Shown: positions 1 to 7,372 of the stretch, in pieces
Numbering within the stretch: position 1 is the stretch's first letter
Layout of the letters: each line of letters opens with the position of its first letter
Source: Porphyromonadaceae bacterium UBA3318
GTDB lineage: Bacteria > Bacteroidota > Bacteroidia > Bacteroidales > Muribaculaceae
Reading direction: 5' to 3'
Assembly: GCA_002361235.1 (NCBI GenBank)
Contig: DESI01000016.1
Span: 1 to 23,152, forward strand
DNA length: 23,152 bases
Position numbers and translations under genes: made by a program
Notes under the pieces: model-generated
Seen by the model: the letters and a program-made list of their open reading frames with translations, nothing else
Databases searched by the model: none
What the model was told of the DNA's origin: nothing

Positions 1-31
1 TAGCTACTTTAGCTATTGTAGCTACTCTCTT
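1..31. other. Short repeat downstream of recA
   Basis: The sequence between the window edge and the recA stop holds three copies of TAGCTA-type hexamers (TAGCTAC, TAGCTAT, TAGCTAC). No terminator is visible; it may lie outside the window. Confidence 0.3.
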
Positions 32-1243
32 TTACTTGCCGATGTCGATGTCGTCGAAGTCGTCGCCGAACAGGTCTTCCGGCGCGTCGGAATCGGCTGC
101 CTCGCGGTCGAGCAGCGATTCGTCCTCGCGCTCCATGTCTTCCTCAACGAGCTTGGCGTCGGGGTTGGGCAGGAACGGATTGCCAGGCTTGCGCTTCGAG
201 TCGCGCGCCTCGTTCATCTTGGCGATGATGAGCTTCGACAGCTCCTCGGCCAGTTCGGGATTCTCGGCTATCACGTTCTTCACCGCGTCGCGCCCCTGTC
301 CCAACTTGGTGCCGTTATAGCTGAACCATGCGCCCGATTTCTTGAGCACGCCGTATTCCACGCCAAGGTCCACGATCTCGCCCGAGCGGCTGATGCCTTC
401 GCCGAACATGATGTCGAACTCGGCCTTCATGAAGGGAGGCGCCACCTTGTTCTTCACCACCTTCACCTTGGCCAGACGGCCTATGGGGGTGTCGTCCTTC
501 TTGATGACGCTGCTGGGGCGGATTTCGATGCGCACCGAGCTGTAGAACTTCAGCGCGTTGCCGCCGGTGGTCACCTCGGGGTTGCCGAACGTCACGCCTA
601 TCTTCTCGCGTATCTGGTTGATGAAGATGCAGCAGGTGCGTGTCTTGGAAATGACGCCGGTCAGCTTGCGCATGGCCTGCGACATGAGGCGTGCGTGCAG
701 ACCCACGTTCTTGTCGCCCATCTCGCCCTCGATCTCGGCCTTGGGAGTCAGCGCGGCCACGGAGTCTACCACCAGTACGTCGATGGCGCCCGAGTTGATC
801 AGCTGCTCGGCGATGTCCAGGGCCTGCTCGCCGTTGTCAGGCTGTGCTATCCACAGGCTGTTCACGTCCACGCCCAGCTGCTCGGCGTAGAAGCGGTCGA
901 AGGCGTGCTCGGCGTCGATGATGGCGCAGATGCCGCCTGCCTTCTGGGCCTCCGCTATCACGTGGATGGCCAGGGTGGTCTTACCCGACGATTCCGGACC
1001 GTATATCTCGGTGATTCGGCCGCGGGGCACGCCGCCTACGCCAAGAGCGTAGTCAAGTCCTAACGAACCCGTGGAGATGGCCTCCACATTCTGTATCTTG
1101 TCGTCGCCCAGGCACATCACCGCGCCCGAACCGAAGTCTTTCTCCAGATGCTCCATGGTCACGCCCAAAGCCTTCAGCTTCTGCGCGCGGTCGTTCAACG
1201 GACCGCCGGCCGCTTCCTTGGATGTTTTCTTCTTTACTGCCAT
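32..1243 (-). CDS. recA: RecA recombinase
   Basis: RecA forms ATP-dependent filaments on single-stranded DNA and carries out strand exchange in recombinational repair. The protein (403 aa) has the Walker A loop GPESSGKT at residues 82-89, the INQIREKIG stretch, and the family signature around ALKFYSSVRIE. It is longer than the usual 345-355 aa because of an extended, strongly acidic C-terminal tail (ending DDFDDIDIGK) and a slightly long basic N-terminus (MAVKKKTSKE). The ATG start is well placed, and a Bacteroidetes -7 box lies at 1327-1334, which leaves a leader of about 75 nt containing a strong hairpin. It is divergent from the DAHP synthase gene. No SOS box was recognised. The identification is essentially certain. 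Confidence 0.98.
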   Translation of the reverse strand: MAVKKKTSKEAAGGPLNDRAQKLKALGVTMEHLEKDFGSGAVMCLGDDKIQNVEAISTGSLGLDYALGVGGVPRGRITEIYGPESSGKTTLAIHVIAEAQKAGGICAIIDAEHAFDRFYAEQLGVDVNSLWIAQPDNGEQALDIAEQLINSGAIDVLVVDSVAALTPKAEIEGEMGDKNVGLHARLMSQAMRKLTGVISKTRTCCIFINQIREKIGVTFGNPEVTTGGNALKFYSSVRIEIRPSSVIKKDDTPIGRLAKVKVVKNKVAPPFMKAEFDIMFGEGISRSGEIVDLGVEYGVLKKSGAWFSYNGTKLGQGRDAVKNVIAENPELAEELSKLIIAKMNEARDSKRKPGNPFLPNPDAKLVEEDMEREDESLLDREAADSDAPEDLFGDDFDDIDIGK

Positions 1244-1279
1244 ATATTTCGTATTATTTAGTTATCATTTTTGTGTGGT

Positions 1280-1313
1280 GTCAGCACCGGGCGGCACGTC
1301 CACCCGATCTGAC
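1280..1313 (-). promoter_or_regulatory. recA 5' leader hairpin
   Basis: Read on the minus strand, GTCAG (1313-1309) pairs with CTGAC (1284-1280). Inside it, ATCGGGTGG pairs with CCGCCCGGT, with two G-U pairs and one bulged G, around a 5-nt ACGTG loop. It starts only a few nucleotides after the predicted transcription start of recA and ends about 36 nt before the ATG. It could protect the mRNA 5' end or tune translation; function is inference. Confidence 0.55.
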
Positions 1314-1326
1314 ATCTTTGCATTCA

Positions 1327-1334
1327 CAAAGTTA
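1327..1334 (-). promoter_or_regulatory. recA promoter -7 box
   Basis: TAACTTTG on the minus strand matches the Bacteroidetes -7 consensus TAnnTTTG. No good TTTG lies about 20 bp upstream, so the -33 element is weak. Transcription would start near 1321. Confidence 0.55.
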
Positions 1335-1394
1335 CAATAAAATGCGGCTCAATGCTAATTTTCAGCACTTTTTTATTCTTAAATTTTTATAAAC

Positions 1395-1415
1395 CGCTGC
1401 AAGAAACTTGCAGCG
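1395..1415. repeat. 21-bp perfect dyad between recA and aroG
   Basis: CGCTGCAAG (1395-1403) and CTTGCAGCG (1407-1415) are perfect inverted copies separated by AAA. It lies upstream of both divergent promoters, so it is not placed as a terminator for either gene. It has the geometry of a transcription-factor operator. The regulator is unknown. Confidence 0.5.
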
Positions 1416-1438
1416 ATGTGGCAAAAACAGCAACTTTG

Positions 1439-1469
1439 TTGGAAAAAATCGGGAAAAGCAGTAATTTTG
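1439..1469 (+). promoter_or_regulatory. aroG promoter, ending 4 nt before the ATG
   Basis: TTGG at 1439-1442 is followed after 19 nt by TAATTTTG at 1462-1469, a full match to the -7 consensus. The box ends 4 nt before the ATG at 1474, so the transcript would start at or within a few bases of the start codon and be essentially leaderless, unless the ATG at 1489 is used. Confidence 0.65.
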
Positions 1470-1473
1470 GGGT

Positions 1474-2580
1474 ATGGCAGATAGCGAAATGAAAGAATTG
1501 GAGCCGTTGTTTTCGGGAGAAGCATTGGAATGCAGGCGTCCGCTGGTGATAGCGGGCCCGTGCAGCGCCGAGAGCGAGGAGCAGATGCTCGCCACGGCGC
1601 GAGGTCTTGCCGCCGACGGCATCGGGATATTCCGCGCGGGATTGTGGAAGCCGCGTACGCGTCCGGGCGGTTTCGAGGGGGTAGGCGAGGCCGGCATCCC
1701 GTGGATGCGCAGCGTCAGGGAGGCGACCGGTATGCTGACGGCCACGGAAGTAGCCACCCGTCATCATGTGGAATGCGCTCTTGACGGCGGTATCGATGTC
1801 CTGTGGATAGGCGCCCGCACATCGGCCAATCCCTTCGCCGTGCAGGAAATTGCCGACGCGCTTGCCGAGCGTAAGTTCCGGGGACCGGTGCTGGTAAAGA
1901 ATCCTGTCAATCCTGACCTGGAGCTGTGGATTGGCGCGTTGCAGCGTCTGTACAACGCCGGAGTGCGCCGGTTAGGCGCCATACACCGCGGCTTCACCGC
2001 ATACGGCACGCATCTGTACCGCAATATGCCCCAGTGGCAGATTCCTCTGGAGCTGCGCCGCCGCTATCCGCAGCTGCCCATCATCTGCGATCCGAGCCAT
2101 ATCGGAGGCAAGCGCGAGCTGATTGCTCCGCTTTCGCAGAAGGCCCTCGACATGGGCTTTGACGGACTGATAATAGAGAGTCACTGCAATCCCGATGCGG
2201 CGTTGAGCGACGCCCGCCAGCAGGTCACGCCCGCGAATCTGAAGCATATTCTCGACGGCCTTGTGGTGCGCGAGCCGAACGGCACCACCGAAAGCCTCGA
2301 CATGCTGCGCCGGCAGATAGACAAGATCGACAGCGAGCTGCTGGACGTGTTGAACCGCCGCATGGAGGTGAGCCGCGAGATAGGCCGGTACAAGAAGGAG
2401 CACCGGATGCTTGCTGTGCAGCCCGCCCGTTACGGCGACATCATGGACACGCGCATCCAGGCCGGCGAGACGATGGGCCTCGACCCCGAGTTCATGCGCG
2501 TCATCCTCTCGGCCATACACGAAGAATCGGTGCGCCAGCAGATTGAAATCCTGAACGCACCGAGTATTCACTCTCGCTGA
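1474..2580 (+). CDS. aroG: Bifunctional DAHP synthase / chorismate mutase
   Basis: Residues about 20-265 form a type I (KDO8PS-like) 3-deoxy-7-phosphoheptulonate synthase, which condenses phosphoenolpyruvate with erythrose 4-phosphate at the entry to the shikimate pathway. Visible motifs are GPCSAES (28-34), KPRTRP (59-64) and DPSHIGGKR (206-214). Residues about 273-360 form an AroQ-type chorismate mutase helix bundle (MLRRQIDKID, LLDVLNRRMEVSREIGRYKK), which makes prephenate. This fusion is usual in Bacteroidetes, and tying the first step to the phenylalanine/tyrosine branch suggests allosteric control. The length of 368 aa is normal. The start at 1474 follows its promoter by 4 nt; the ATG at 1489 (residue 6) is an alternative. 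The gene stands alone, divergent from recA and convergent with der. Confidence 0.96.
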   Translation: MADSEMKELEPLFSGEALECRRPLVIAGPCSAESEEQMLATARGLAADGIGIFRAGLWKPRTRPGGFEGVGEAGIPWMRSVREATGMLTATEVATRHHVECALDGGIDVLWIGARTSANPFAVQEIADALAERKFRGPVLVKNPVNPDLELWIGALQRLYNAGVRRLGAIHRGFTAYGTHLYRNMPQWQIPLELRRRYPQLPIICDPSHIGGKRELIAPLSQKALDMGFDGLIIESHCNPDAALSDARQQVTPANLKHILDGLVVREPNGTTESLDMLRRQIDKIDSELLDVLNRRMEVSREIGRYKKEHRMLAVQPARYGDIMDTRIQAGETMGLDPEFMRVILSAIHEESVRQQIEILNAPSIHSR

Positions 2581-2692
2581 AGCTCAAGGCCGGGACAAAA
2601 CCGCCCGGCTCCCTTGGCCTGCGCTTAGCTCCTTTTGTTTCCGCTTAGCTCTTTTGTTTAGGCTTTGAGCTTTAGCGAAAGAAAGCCCGCCT
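2581..2692. other. Convergent aroG/der spacer with direct repeats
   Basis: The spacer between the converging genes holds a GCCGGG/CCCGGC hairpin near 2590-2610, without a clear U-tract on either strand. It also holds two near-identical copies of GCTTAGCTC(C)TTTTGTTT (about 2622-2640 and 2642-2659) and a GGCTTT/AAAGCC hairpin near 2662-2690. It probably serves as a weak bidirectional terminator. No gene is seen. Confidence 0.35.
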
Positions 2693-4009
2693 CTATTTCT
2701 CGCGCATGAAGATGGAGATGGGGGTGCCGTGGAAGTCCCAGTGGTCGCGGATGCGGTTCTCCAGGAAGCGGCGGTAGGGCTCCTTGACCCATTGCGGCAG
2801 GTTGCAGAAGAATACGAACGTGGGTATTATCGCTTCCTTCAGCATGGTCACATACTTTATCTTCACGTATTTGCCCTTGTTGGCGGGTGGCGGCGTCTCG
2901 GCCACAACCTCCAGCATGTATTCGTTCAGCTTGGCGGTGGGGATGACGCGGCGGCGGTTCTCATACACCTGAACGGCCGTCTCCAGCACCTTGTAGATGC
3001 GCTGTTTGGTCAGCGCCGAAGTGAACAGGATGGGGAAGTCGGTGAAAGGCGCGAACTTGCCGCGGATGGCGTCCTCGTAGCGCTTCTGCGCCTCCAGGCT
3101 GCGGTCTTCCACCAGGTCCCACTTGTTGACGCATACCACCAAGCCCTTCTTGTTGCGCTGAATCAGGCCGAAGATGTTGCCGTCCTGGGCCTCAATGCCG
3201 CGCGTGGCGTCGATTAGCAGGATGCACACGTCCGAACCCTCGATGGCGCGGATGGAGCGGATCACCGAGTAATACTCGATGTCCTCGTTCACCTTCTGCT
3301 TCTTGCGTATGCCGGCGGTATCGACCAGGTAGAAGTCGAAGCCGAACTTGTTGTACTTGTGATAGATGGAGTCGCGCGTGGTGCCGGCTATGTCCGTGAC
3401 GATGTGGCGCTCCTCGCCGATGAAGGCGTTTATCAGGCTCGACTTGCCGGCGTTGGGGCGTCCCACGATGGCGAATTTGGCCACATTCTCGTCGGTTTCC
3501 TCCTCGTCATCCTTCTCGGGCATGTCCTTTACAATCTCGTCCAGCAGGTCGCCGGTGCCCGAGCCGTTGGCCGACGACACCTCGATGGGGTCGCCCAGTC
3601 CGAAGCTGTAGAACTCGGCCACGTTGTATCGGGCCTGTCCCACGTCCTCCTTGTTGGCCACCACTATGACCGGCTTCTTGGACCGGCGCAGTATCTGAGC
3701 CACCTTGTCGTCAAGGTCGGTGACGCCCGTGGTGCAGTCCACCACGAACAGTATCACGTCCGCCTCCTCGATGGCGATGTGCACCTGCTTGTTGATCTCC
3801 TCCTCGAACACGTCGTCCGAGTTCACGACCCAGCCGCCCGTGTCCACGATGGAAAACTCCTGGCCGCACCAGTCCACCTTGCCGTACTGACGGTCGCGGG
3901 TGGTGCCCGCCGTGTCGTCCACGATGGCCTTGCGGGTCTGCGTCAAACGGTTGAACAGGGTCGATTTGCCCACGTTCGGCCGCCCTACTATTGCTATTAA
4001 CTTACTCAT
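2693..4009 (-). CDS. der: Ribosome-assembly GTPase Der (EngA)
   Basis: Der is a tandem-domain GTPase needed for 50S subunit maturation. The two G1 loops are GRPNVGKS (residues 9-16) and GRPNAGKS (183-190). Each G domain also has its DTAGTTRD and DTGG/DTAG switch motifs and an NKxD-type motif (ANKED at about 118-122, VNKWD in the second). A KH-like domain fills about 350-438. The acidic linker between the G domains (EKDDEEETDE) is typical. At 438 aa the length matches the family. It follows era on the same strand after a gap of 52 nt, so the two ribosome-assembly GTPases are probably co-transcribed. Confidence 0.97.
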   Translation of the reverse strand: MSKLIAIVGRPNVGKSTLFNRLTQTRKAIVDDTAGTTRDRQYGKVDWCGQEFSIVDTGGWVVNSDDVFEEEINKQVHIAIEEADVILFVVDCTTGVTDLDDKVAQILRRSKKPVIVVANKEDVGQARYNVAEFYSFGLGDPIEVSSANGSGTGDLLDEIVKDMPEKDDEEETDENVAKFAIVGRPNAGKSSLINAFIGEERHIVTDIAGTTRDSIYHKYNKFGFDFYLVDTAGIRKKQKVNEDIEYYSVIRSIRAIEGSDVCILLIDATRGIEAQDGNIFGLIQRNKKGLVVCVNKWDLVEDRSLEAQKRYEDAIRGKFAPFTDFPILFTSALTKQRIYKVLETAVQVYENRRRVIPTAKLNEYMLEVVAETPPPANKGKYVKIKYVTMLKEAIIPTFVFFCNLPQWVKEPYRRFLENRIRDHWDFHGTPISIFMREK

Positions 4010-4013
4010 CGTA

Positions 4014-4047
4014 ATCCTTGTGAGTTACAGTCTTTGTGAATTACACT
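4014..4047 (-). repeat. Short tandem repeat just upstream of der
   Basis: On the minus strand the motif TGTAAYTCACAARGA occurs twice in tandem (unit about 16-17 bp) immediately before the der ATG, filling most of the era-der spacer. It could affect translation initiation or be simple slippage. No known element is recognised. Confidence 0.4.
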
Positions 4048-4061
4048 CCTTGAGAGTCGCC

Positions 4062-5054
4062 TTATTCCATATATCCGAACTCGCGCAGCTTCTTCTCTTT
4101 GTTGCGCCAGTCCTTCTCCACCTTGACGAACAGTTCCAGATACACCTTCTTGCCGAAGAATTTCTCTATGTCCTCGCGTGCCTGGATGCCCACCTTCTTG
4201 ATCTTGGCGCCACCCTTGCCGATGATGATGCCCTTCTGCGAGTCGCGTTCCACGTATATCACCGCCATGATGTGGATGGAGTTCTCCTTCTCGTCGAATT
4301 TCTCCACTATCACCTCCGCGCTGTATGGAATCTCCTTGTCGTAGTCCTGCAGCAGTTTCTCGCGTATGGTCTCGGTTACGAAGAAGCGGGCCGGCTTGTC
4401 GGTCAGCGCGTCCTTGCCGAAGAAGGGCGGCGACGGCGGCAGCAGCTCCACGATGCGTTTCTGCAGGTTGTTGACGTTGAAGTCCTCGATGGCCGATGTA
4501 AGGAATATCTCGGCCTTTGGCAGACGGGCCTTCCATTTGTCCACCAGGGCCTCAAGGTCGGCCTGGTTCTTGATCAGGTCTATCTTGTTGATCACCAACA
4601 GCACCGGCACTTTCTCCTGGGCCACGCGGTCCAGGAAGTCCTTGTTCTTCTCAGGGTCTTCCACTACGTCGGTCACATACACCAGTACGTCGGCGTCCGT
4701 GAGGGCGCCTTCGGAGAATTCCAGCATGGACTGCTGCAGCTTGTACTTGGGTTTGAGCACGCCGGGAGTGTCGGAATACACTATCTGGTATTCCGGCGTG
4801 TTGACGATGCCCATGATGCGGTGGCGAGTGGTCTGAGCCTTGCTGGTGATGATGCTGAGACGTTCGCCCACCAGCTTGTTCATCAGCGTGGACTTGCCCA
4901 CGTTGGGGTTGCCCACGATGTTGACGAAGCCGGCGCGGTGTCCTTCGGCCACGTCGGCGGTCTGTGCCGCGGGTTCTGTCGTAACTTCTATCGCTGCGGG
5001 AGTGCCGTCGGCGTTGATCATGGCTTCTTCCCGTGTCGTTTCTTCTGTATTCAT
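4062..5054 (-). CDS. era: GTPase Era with N-terminal extension
   Basis: Era binds the 3' end of 16S rRNA and acts in 30S maturation. The protein has the G1 loop GNPNVGKS, a DTPG switch (SDTPGVLKPK), the NKID motif (INKIDLIKN), and a C-terminal KH domain carrying GKGGAKIKK. The family usually begins a few residues before the (H)RAGFVNIVG strand. Here about 40 extra residues rich in E, T and A precede it. I place the start at the ATG at 5054 because an AT-rich, non-coding-looking stretch precedes it. The frame stays open to an ATG at 5117, and a shorter start exists at 5021. The gene lies between fabH and der on the same strand. Confidence 0.94.
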   Translation of the reverse strand: MNTEETTREEAMINADGTPAAIEVTTEPAAQTADVAEGHRAGFVNIVGNPNVGKSTLMNKLVGERLSIITSKAQTTRHRIMGIVNTPEYQIVYSDTPGVLKPKYKLQQSMLEFSEGALTDADVLVYVTDVVEDPEKNKDFLDRVAQEKVPVLLVINKIDLIKNQADLEALVDKWKARLPKAEIFLTSAIEDFNVNNLQKRIVELLPPSPPFFGKDALTDKPARFFVTETIREKLLQDYDKEIPYSAEVIVEKFDEKENSIHIMAVIYVERDSQKGIIIGKGGAKIKKVGIQAREDIEKFFGKKVYLELFVKVEKDWRNKEKKLREFGYME

Positions 5055-5173
5055 AATCGTATGGGTTTTTATATCGGGGGATGTGTTCCGGGGCACACGG
5101 TCACGGAACATACTCATAGATAAAACCCAAGGCGCGGCCTCAATGTTCGCGCGCCGGAATCAAAATATGCGAT

Positions 5174-5212
5174 AGAGGGTGTGTCAAAACATAGCATTTT
5201 GACACACCCTCT
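5174..5212 (-). terminator. 16-bp perfect stem after fabH
   Basis: AGAGGGTGTGTCAAAA (5174-5189) and its exact complement (5197-5212) flank a 7-nt loop. The hairpin lies 32 nt downstream of the fabH stop. The arms carry their own A and T runs, so the stem could end transcription in either direction, although the tract after it on the minus strand is not a clean U-run. It may attenuate rather than stop readthrough into era. Confidence 0.6.
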
Positions 5213-5244
5213 TGATGCTTATGCTGAGAGCGAAACTCGTGTGA

Positions 5245-6243
5245 TCAGTCTTCGGGGGTATCGAACGCCCACACCAGATACATTGCGCCCCAGGTGAAAC
5301 CGGCTCCGAAGGCGGTCATCACGATGCGGTCTCCCTTCTTGAGCTTGTGACGGAATTCGTCGAGACACAAGGGGATCGAGGCGGCCGACGTGTTGCCGTA
5401 ATGCTGGATGTTGACCAGGGTCTTCTCCTCGGGGATTTCGATGCGGCCGCCCACGGCTTCGATGATGCGGAGGTTGGCCTGATGGGGCACGAACCAGTCC
5501 ACGTCGTCCACCGACAGGTTGTTGCGCTTCATCACGGACTGCGACGAGCTGAGCATATCGCGCACGGCGTTTTTGTAAACGATTCGGCCTTCCTGATATA
5601 CGTAATGCTCGCGGTCCCTGACGGTCTGTTCCGTAGCGGGCTTGGCCGATCCACCGGCCTTCATCAGCAGGTGGGGCAGGCCCTCGCCGTCCACATGGAA
5701 CTCGCCGTCCATCACGCCCACGTTCTCGTCGGTGGGTTCCACCAGCACGGCTGCGGCGGCGTCGCCGAACAGCGGGCAGGTGGCGCGGTCCTGATAGTCG
5801 GTCATGCTCGACATCTTCTCGGCGCATACCACTATCACCTTCTTGTAGAGGCCGGACTCGATGTATGCGCGTGCGGCCTGCATGGAGACGATGAAACCGG
5901 CACATGCGGCCTGGATGTCGTAGGAGTATGCGTTCACGAGGCCAGAGTCATGCACTATGATCGAACCTGTGGATGGGAACCGGTAGTCCGGATTGGACGT
6001 GGCGCATATCAGCAACTCGATTTCTTCGGGTTGCACGCCGGTACGGGCCAACAGTGTCTTGACGGCCTCGGTGCCCATATAGCTCGAGCCTTTGGTTTCG
6101 TCCTTAAGGATGCGGCGCTGCTTGATGCCCACGCGGGTGGTGATCCACTCGTCGTTGGTGTCTACCATTTTCGACAACATCTCGTTGTCGAGTATATCTT
6201 CAGGTACGTACGATGCTATGCCGCTGATCTTTGCGTGTGTCAT
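5245..6243 (-). CDS. fabH: Beta-ketoacyl-ACP synthase III (FabH)
   Basis: FabH starts type II fatty-acid synthesis by condensing an acyl-CoA primer with malonyl-ACP. The thiolase-fold catalytic triad is visible: Cys114 in QAACAGF, His254 in PHQANLRI and Asn284 in YGNTSAA. The 332-aa length and the conserved DEWITTRVGI region (residues 31-40) agree with a full-length enzyme. The substrate pocket cannot be judged by eye, so acetyl-CoA versus branched primer preference is open. It follows rpmF by 58 nt in the common yceD-rpmF-fabH order, here without plsX between them. A strong hairpin follows the gene. Confidence 0.96.
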   Translation of the reverse strand: MTHAKISGIASYVPEDILDNEMLSKMVDTNDEWITTRVGIKQRRILKDETKGSSYMGTEAVKTLLARTGVQPEEIELLICATSNPDYRFPSTGSIIVHDSGLVNAYSYDIQAACAGFIVSMQAARAYIESGLYKKVIVVCAEKMSSMTDYQDRATCPLFGDAAAAVLVEPTDENVGVMDGEFHVDGEGLPHLLMKAGGSAKPATEQTVRDREHYVYQEGRIVYKNAVRDMLSSSQSVMKRNNLSVDDVDWFVPHQANLRIIEAVGGRIEIPEEKTLVNIQHYGNTSAASIPLCLDEFRHKLKKGDRIVMTAFGAGFTWGAMYLVWAFDTPED

Positions 6244-6301
6244 GTCTCTGTTTGAGTTTCTGCTTTATGCTTTGAGGTGTGTTGCCGTTAGGGGAGAGGG
6301 C

Positions 6302-6475
6302 TTATTTCTCGATAATCTGACGGCCGCGGTAGTATCCGCACTCGGGGCATATAGTGTGGAACACGTGCCATGCGCCACAGTTGGGACACAGTGCGATGGT
6401 GGGGATCAATGCCTTGTCGTGGGTGCGGCGTTTCGCCGTACGGGTATGCGATTGTCTGCGTTTAGGATGTGCCAT
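6302..6475 (-). CDS. rpmF: 50S ribosomal protein bL32
   Basis: This 57-aa protein begins MAHPKRRQSHTRTAKRRTHD and ends GYYRGRQIIEK. That is the typical basic bL32 start followed by a zinc ribbon with CPNC (Cys30, Cys33) and CPEC (Cys43, Cys46). All four zinc-binding cysteines are present, so this is the zinc-requiring form. It lies between yceD and fabH on the same strand, the standard bacterial arrangement. The stop is TAA at 6302-6304 and the start is ATG at 6473-6475. Confidence 0.96.
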   Translation of the reverse strand: MAHPKRRQSHTRTAKRRTHDKALIPTIALCPNCGAWHVFHTICPECGYYRGRQIIEK

Positions 6476-6500
6476 TGTTCTATTTAGTTTTTTATTATGT

Positions 6501-6553
6501 TATCTCATTCGTGAGGGGAGGGGATGTGTTACTTTATCTAATCGTGAGGGGAG
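6501..6553. repeat. Direct repeat in the yceD-rpmF spacer
   Basis: TCGTGAGGGGAG occurs at 6509-6520 and 6542-6553. With flanks, TATCT-A-TCGTGAGGGGAG is almost duplicated (6501-6520 and 6535-6553). The repeats fill much of the 81-nt gap before rpmF and could come from a short local duplication or be a leader element. Confidence 0.4.
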
Positions 6554-6556
6554 TGT

Positions 6557-7102
6557 TCAGTCTTCGTTCATATCGGCTTCGGCTTCGCTCCGTGCCTGGT
6601 CGCGCACTTCCTCCACCTCCTCGTCGTCGGTGTCGTCGGCACCGGCACCGGCGCCGCGGTGCTTGCGCAGGGCGTCCAGCATGGCGCGGTTGCACTTGCC
6701 GGGGGCGTGCACATGGCGCATGGGGATGGTCAGCACGATGGTGTCGTACAGCATGTAGGCCACGTTCAGGTACTTGTTGCTGTACGGTATCACCAGCAGG
6801 TTGTCGGCGCCGTCGTCGAAGTCGTCGCCGTACTTCACCGTCACCTTATATTCCGTGTCAACCTCGTGGTCCATCGGGTCCAGACAGCGGTCGCACGGTA
6901 TCTGCAGCTTCCCCTTGCAGTGGAACACGCAATGATACGCGTCGTTGCGCTTGTCCATGTCCATGTGGACATGCACGTCGGCCCACAGGATGTCGTTGTT
7001 CTCCATATTCTCGAAGAACGCCTTGTCGATCACGAAATCCTGCTCGTAGTGTCCGTCGGCCTTGCCGGCGAGATCAACCTTGTATGCGCTAAACTTTCCC
7101 AC
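6557..7102 (-). CDS. yceD: YceD/DUF177 protein, rpmF-linked
   Basis: This 181-aa protein belongs to the YceD (DUF177) family, which is linked to 23S rRNA and 50S assembly in bacteria and plastids and typically precedes rpmF. The family start (MGKFSAYKVDLAGKADG), the central CDRCLDPM motif (a CxxC) and the acidic C-terminal tail are visible. The exact biochemical role is not settled. The start is GTG at 7100-7102. The frame closes with a stop at 7127-7129 and no ATG lies between, so the GTG start is well supported. The gene begins 34 nt after the tRNA-Arg gene and probably shares its promoter. Confidence 0.9.
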   Translation of the reverse strand: MGKFSAYKVDLAGKADGHYEQDFVIDKAFFENMENNDILWADVHVHMDMDKRNDAYHCVFHCKGKLQIPCDRCLDPMDHEVDTEYKVTVKYGDDFDDGADNLLVIPYSNKYLNVAYMLYDTIVLTIPMRHVHAPGKCNRAMLDALRKHRGAGAGADDTDDEEVEEVRDQARSEAEADMNED

Positions 7103-7136
7103 GCTGTCGTCGATTCTTGGTCCTGTTTATGTCGGG

Positions 7137-7208
7137 TACCTCCGAGGGGAATCGAACCCCTATCTAAAGTTTAGGAAACTTCTATTCTATCCGTTGAACT
7201 ACAGAGGC
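7137..7208 (-). tRNA. tRNA-Arg(CCT)
   Basis: The minus strand folds as a cloverleaf. The acceptor GCCTCTG pairs with CGGAGGT (with G1-U72 and one internal U-G pair). The anticodon stem is GAAGT/ACTTT around loop TTCCTAA, giving anticodon CCT. The T arm is AGGGG-TTCGATT-CCCCT. The discriminator base is A and CCA is not encoded. The anticodon reads AGG arginine codons. Confidence 0.95.
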
Positions 7209-7270
7209 TTGTATTCCATCTTGATGCCTATTTGCGTTGCTCCGAGGCGCCCTTATGCAAATAGCAACTG

Positions 7271-7302
7271 CAAAATTACAATTTTTTTGTCAATTTACCA
7301 AA
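7271..7302 (-). promoter_or_regulatory. Promoter for tRNA-Arg and yceD-rpmF-fabH
   Basis: On the minus strand TTTG (7302-7299), a 20-nt spacer and TAATTTTG (7278-7271) match the Bacteroidetes consensus completely. The start would be near 7266, about 58 nt before the mature tRNA 5' end. No other promoter is obvious before yceD, so the downstream genes are probably read from it. Confidence 0.8.
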
Positions 7303-7372
7303 AATGTGCAGTTTTTCAATGTTTTTCAGCATATTTCGGGCAAAATTCCGGTCCGTTTCAGGGTAAAGAGAG

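Noticed and set aside
3900..5123. Long plus-strand open frame (407 codons) opposite era and the start of der
   Set aside because: It is antisense to well-supported genes and has no recognisable domain; GC skew alone explains it.
5174..5212. IS terminal inverted repeat
   Set aside because: There is no transposase and no matching second end; a transcription hairpin is simpler.
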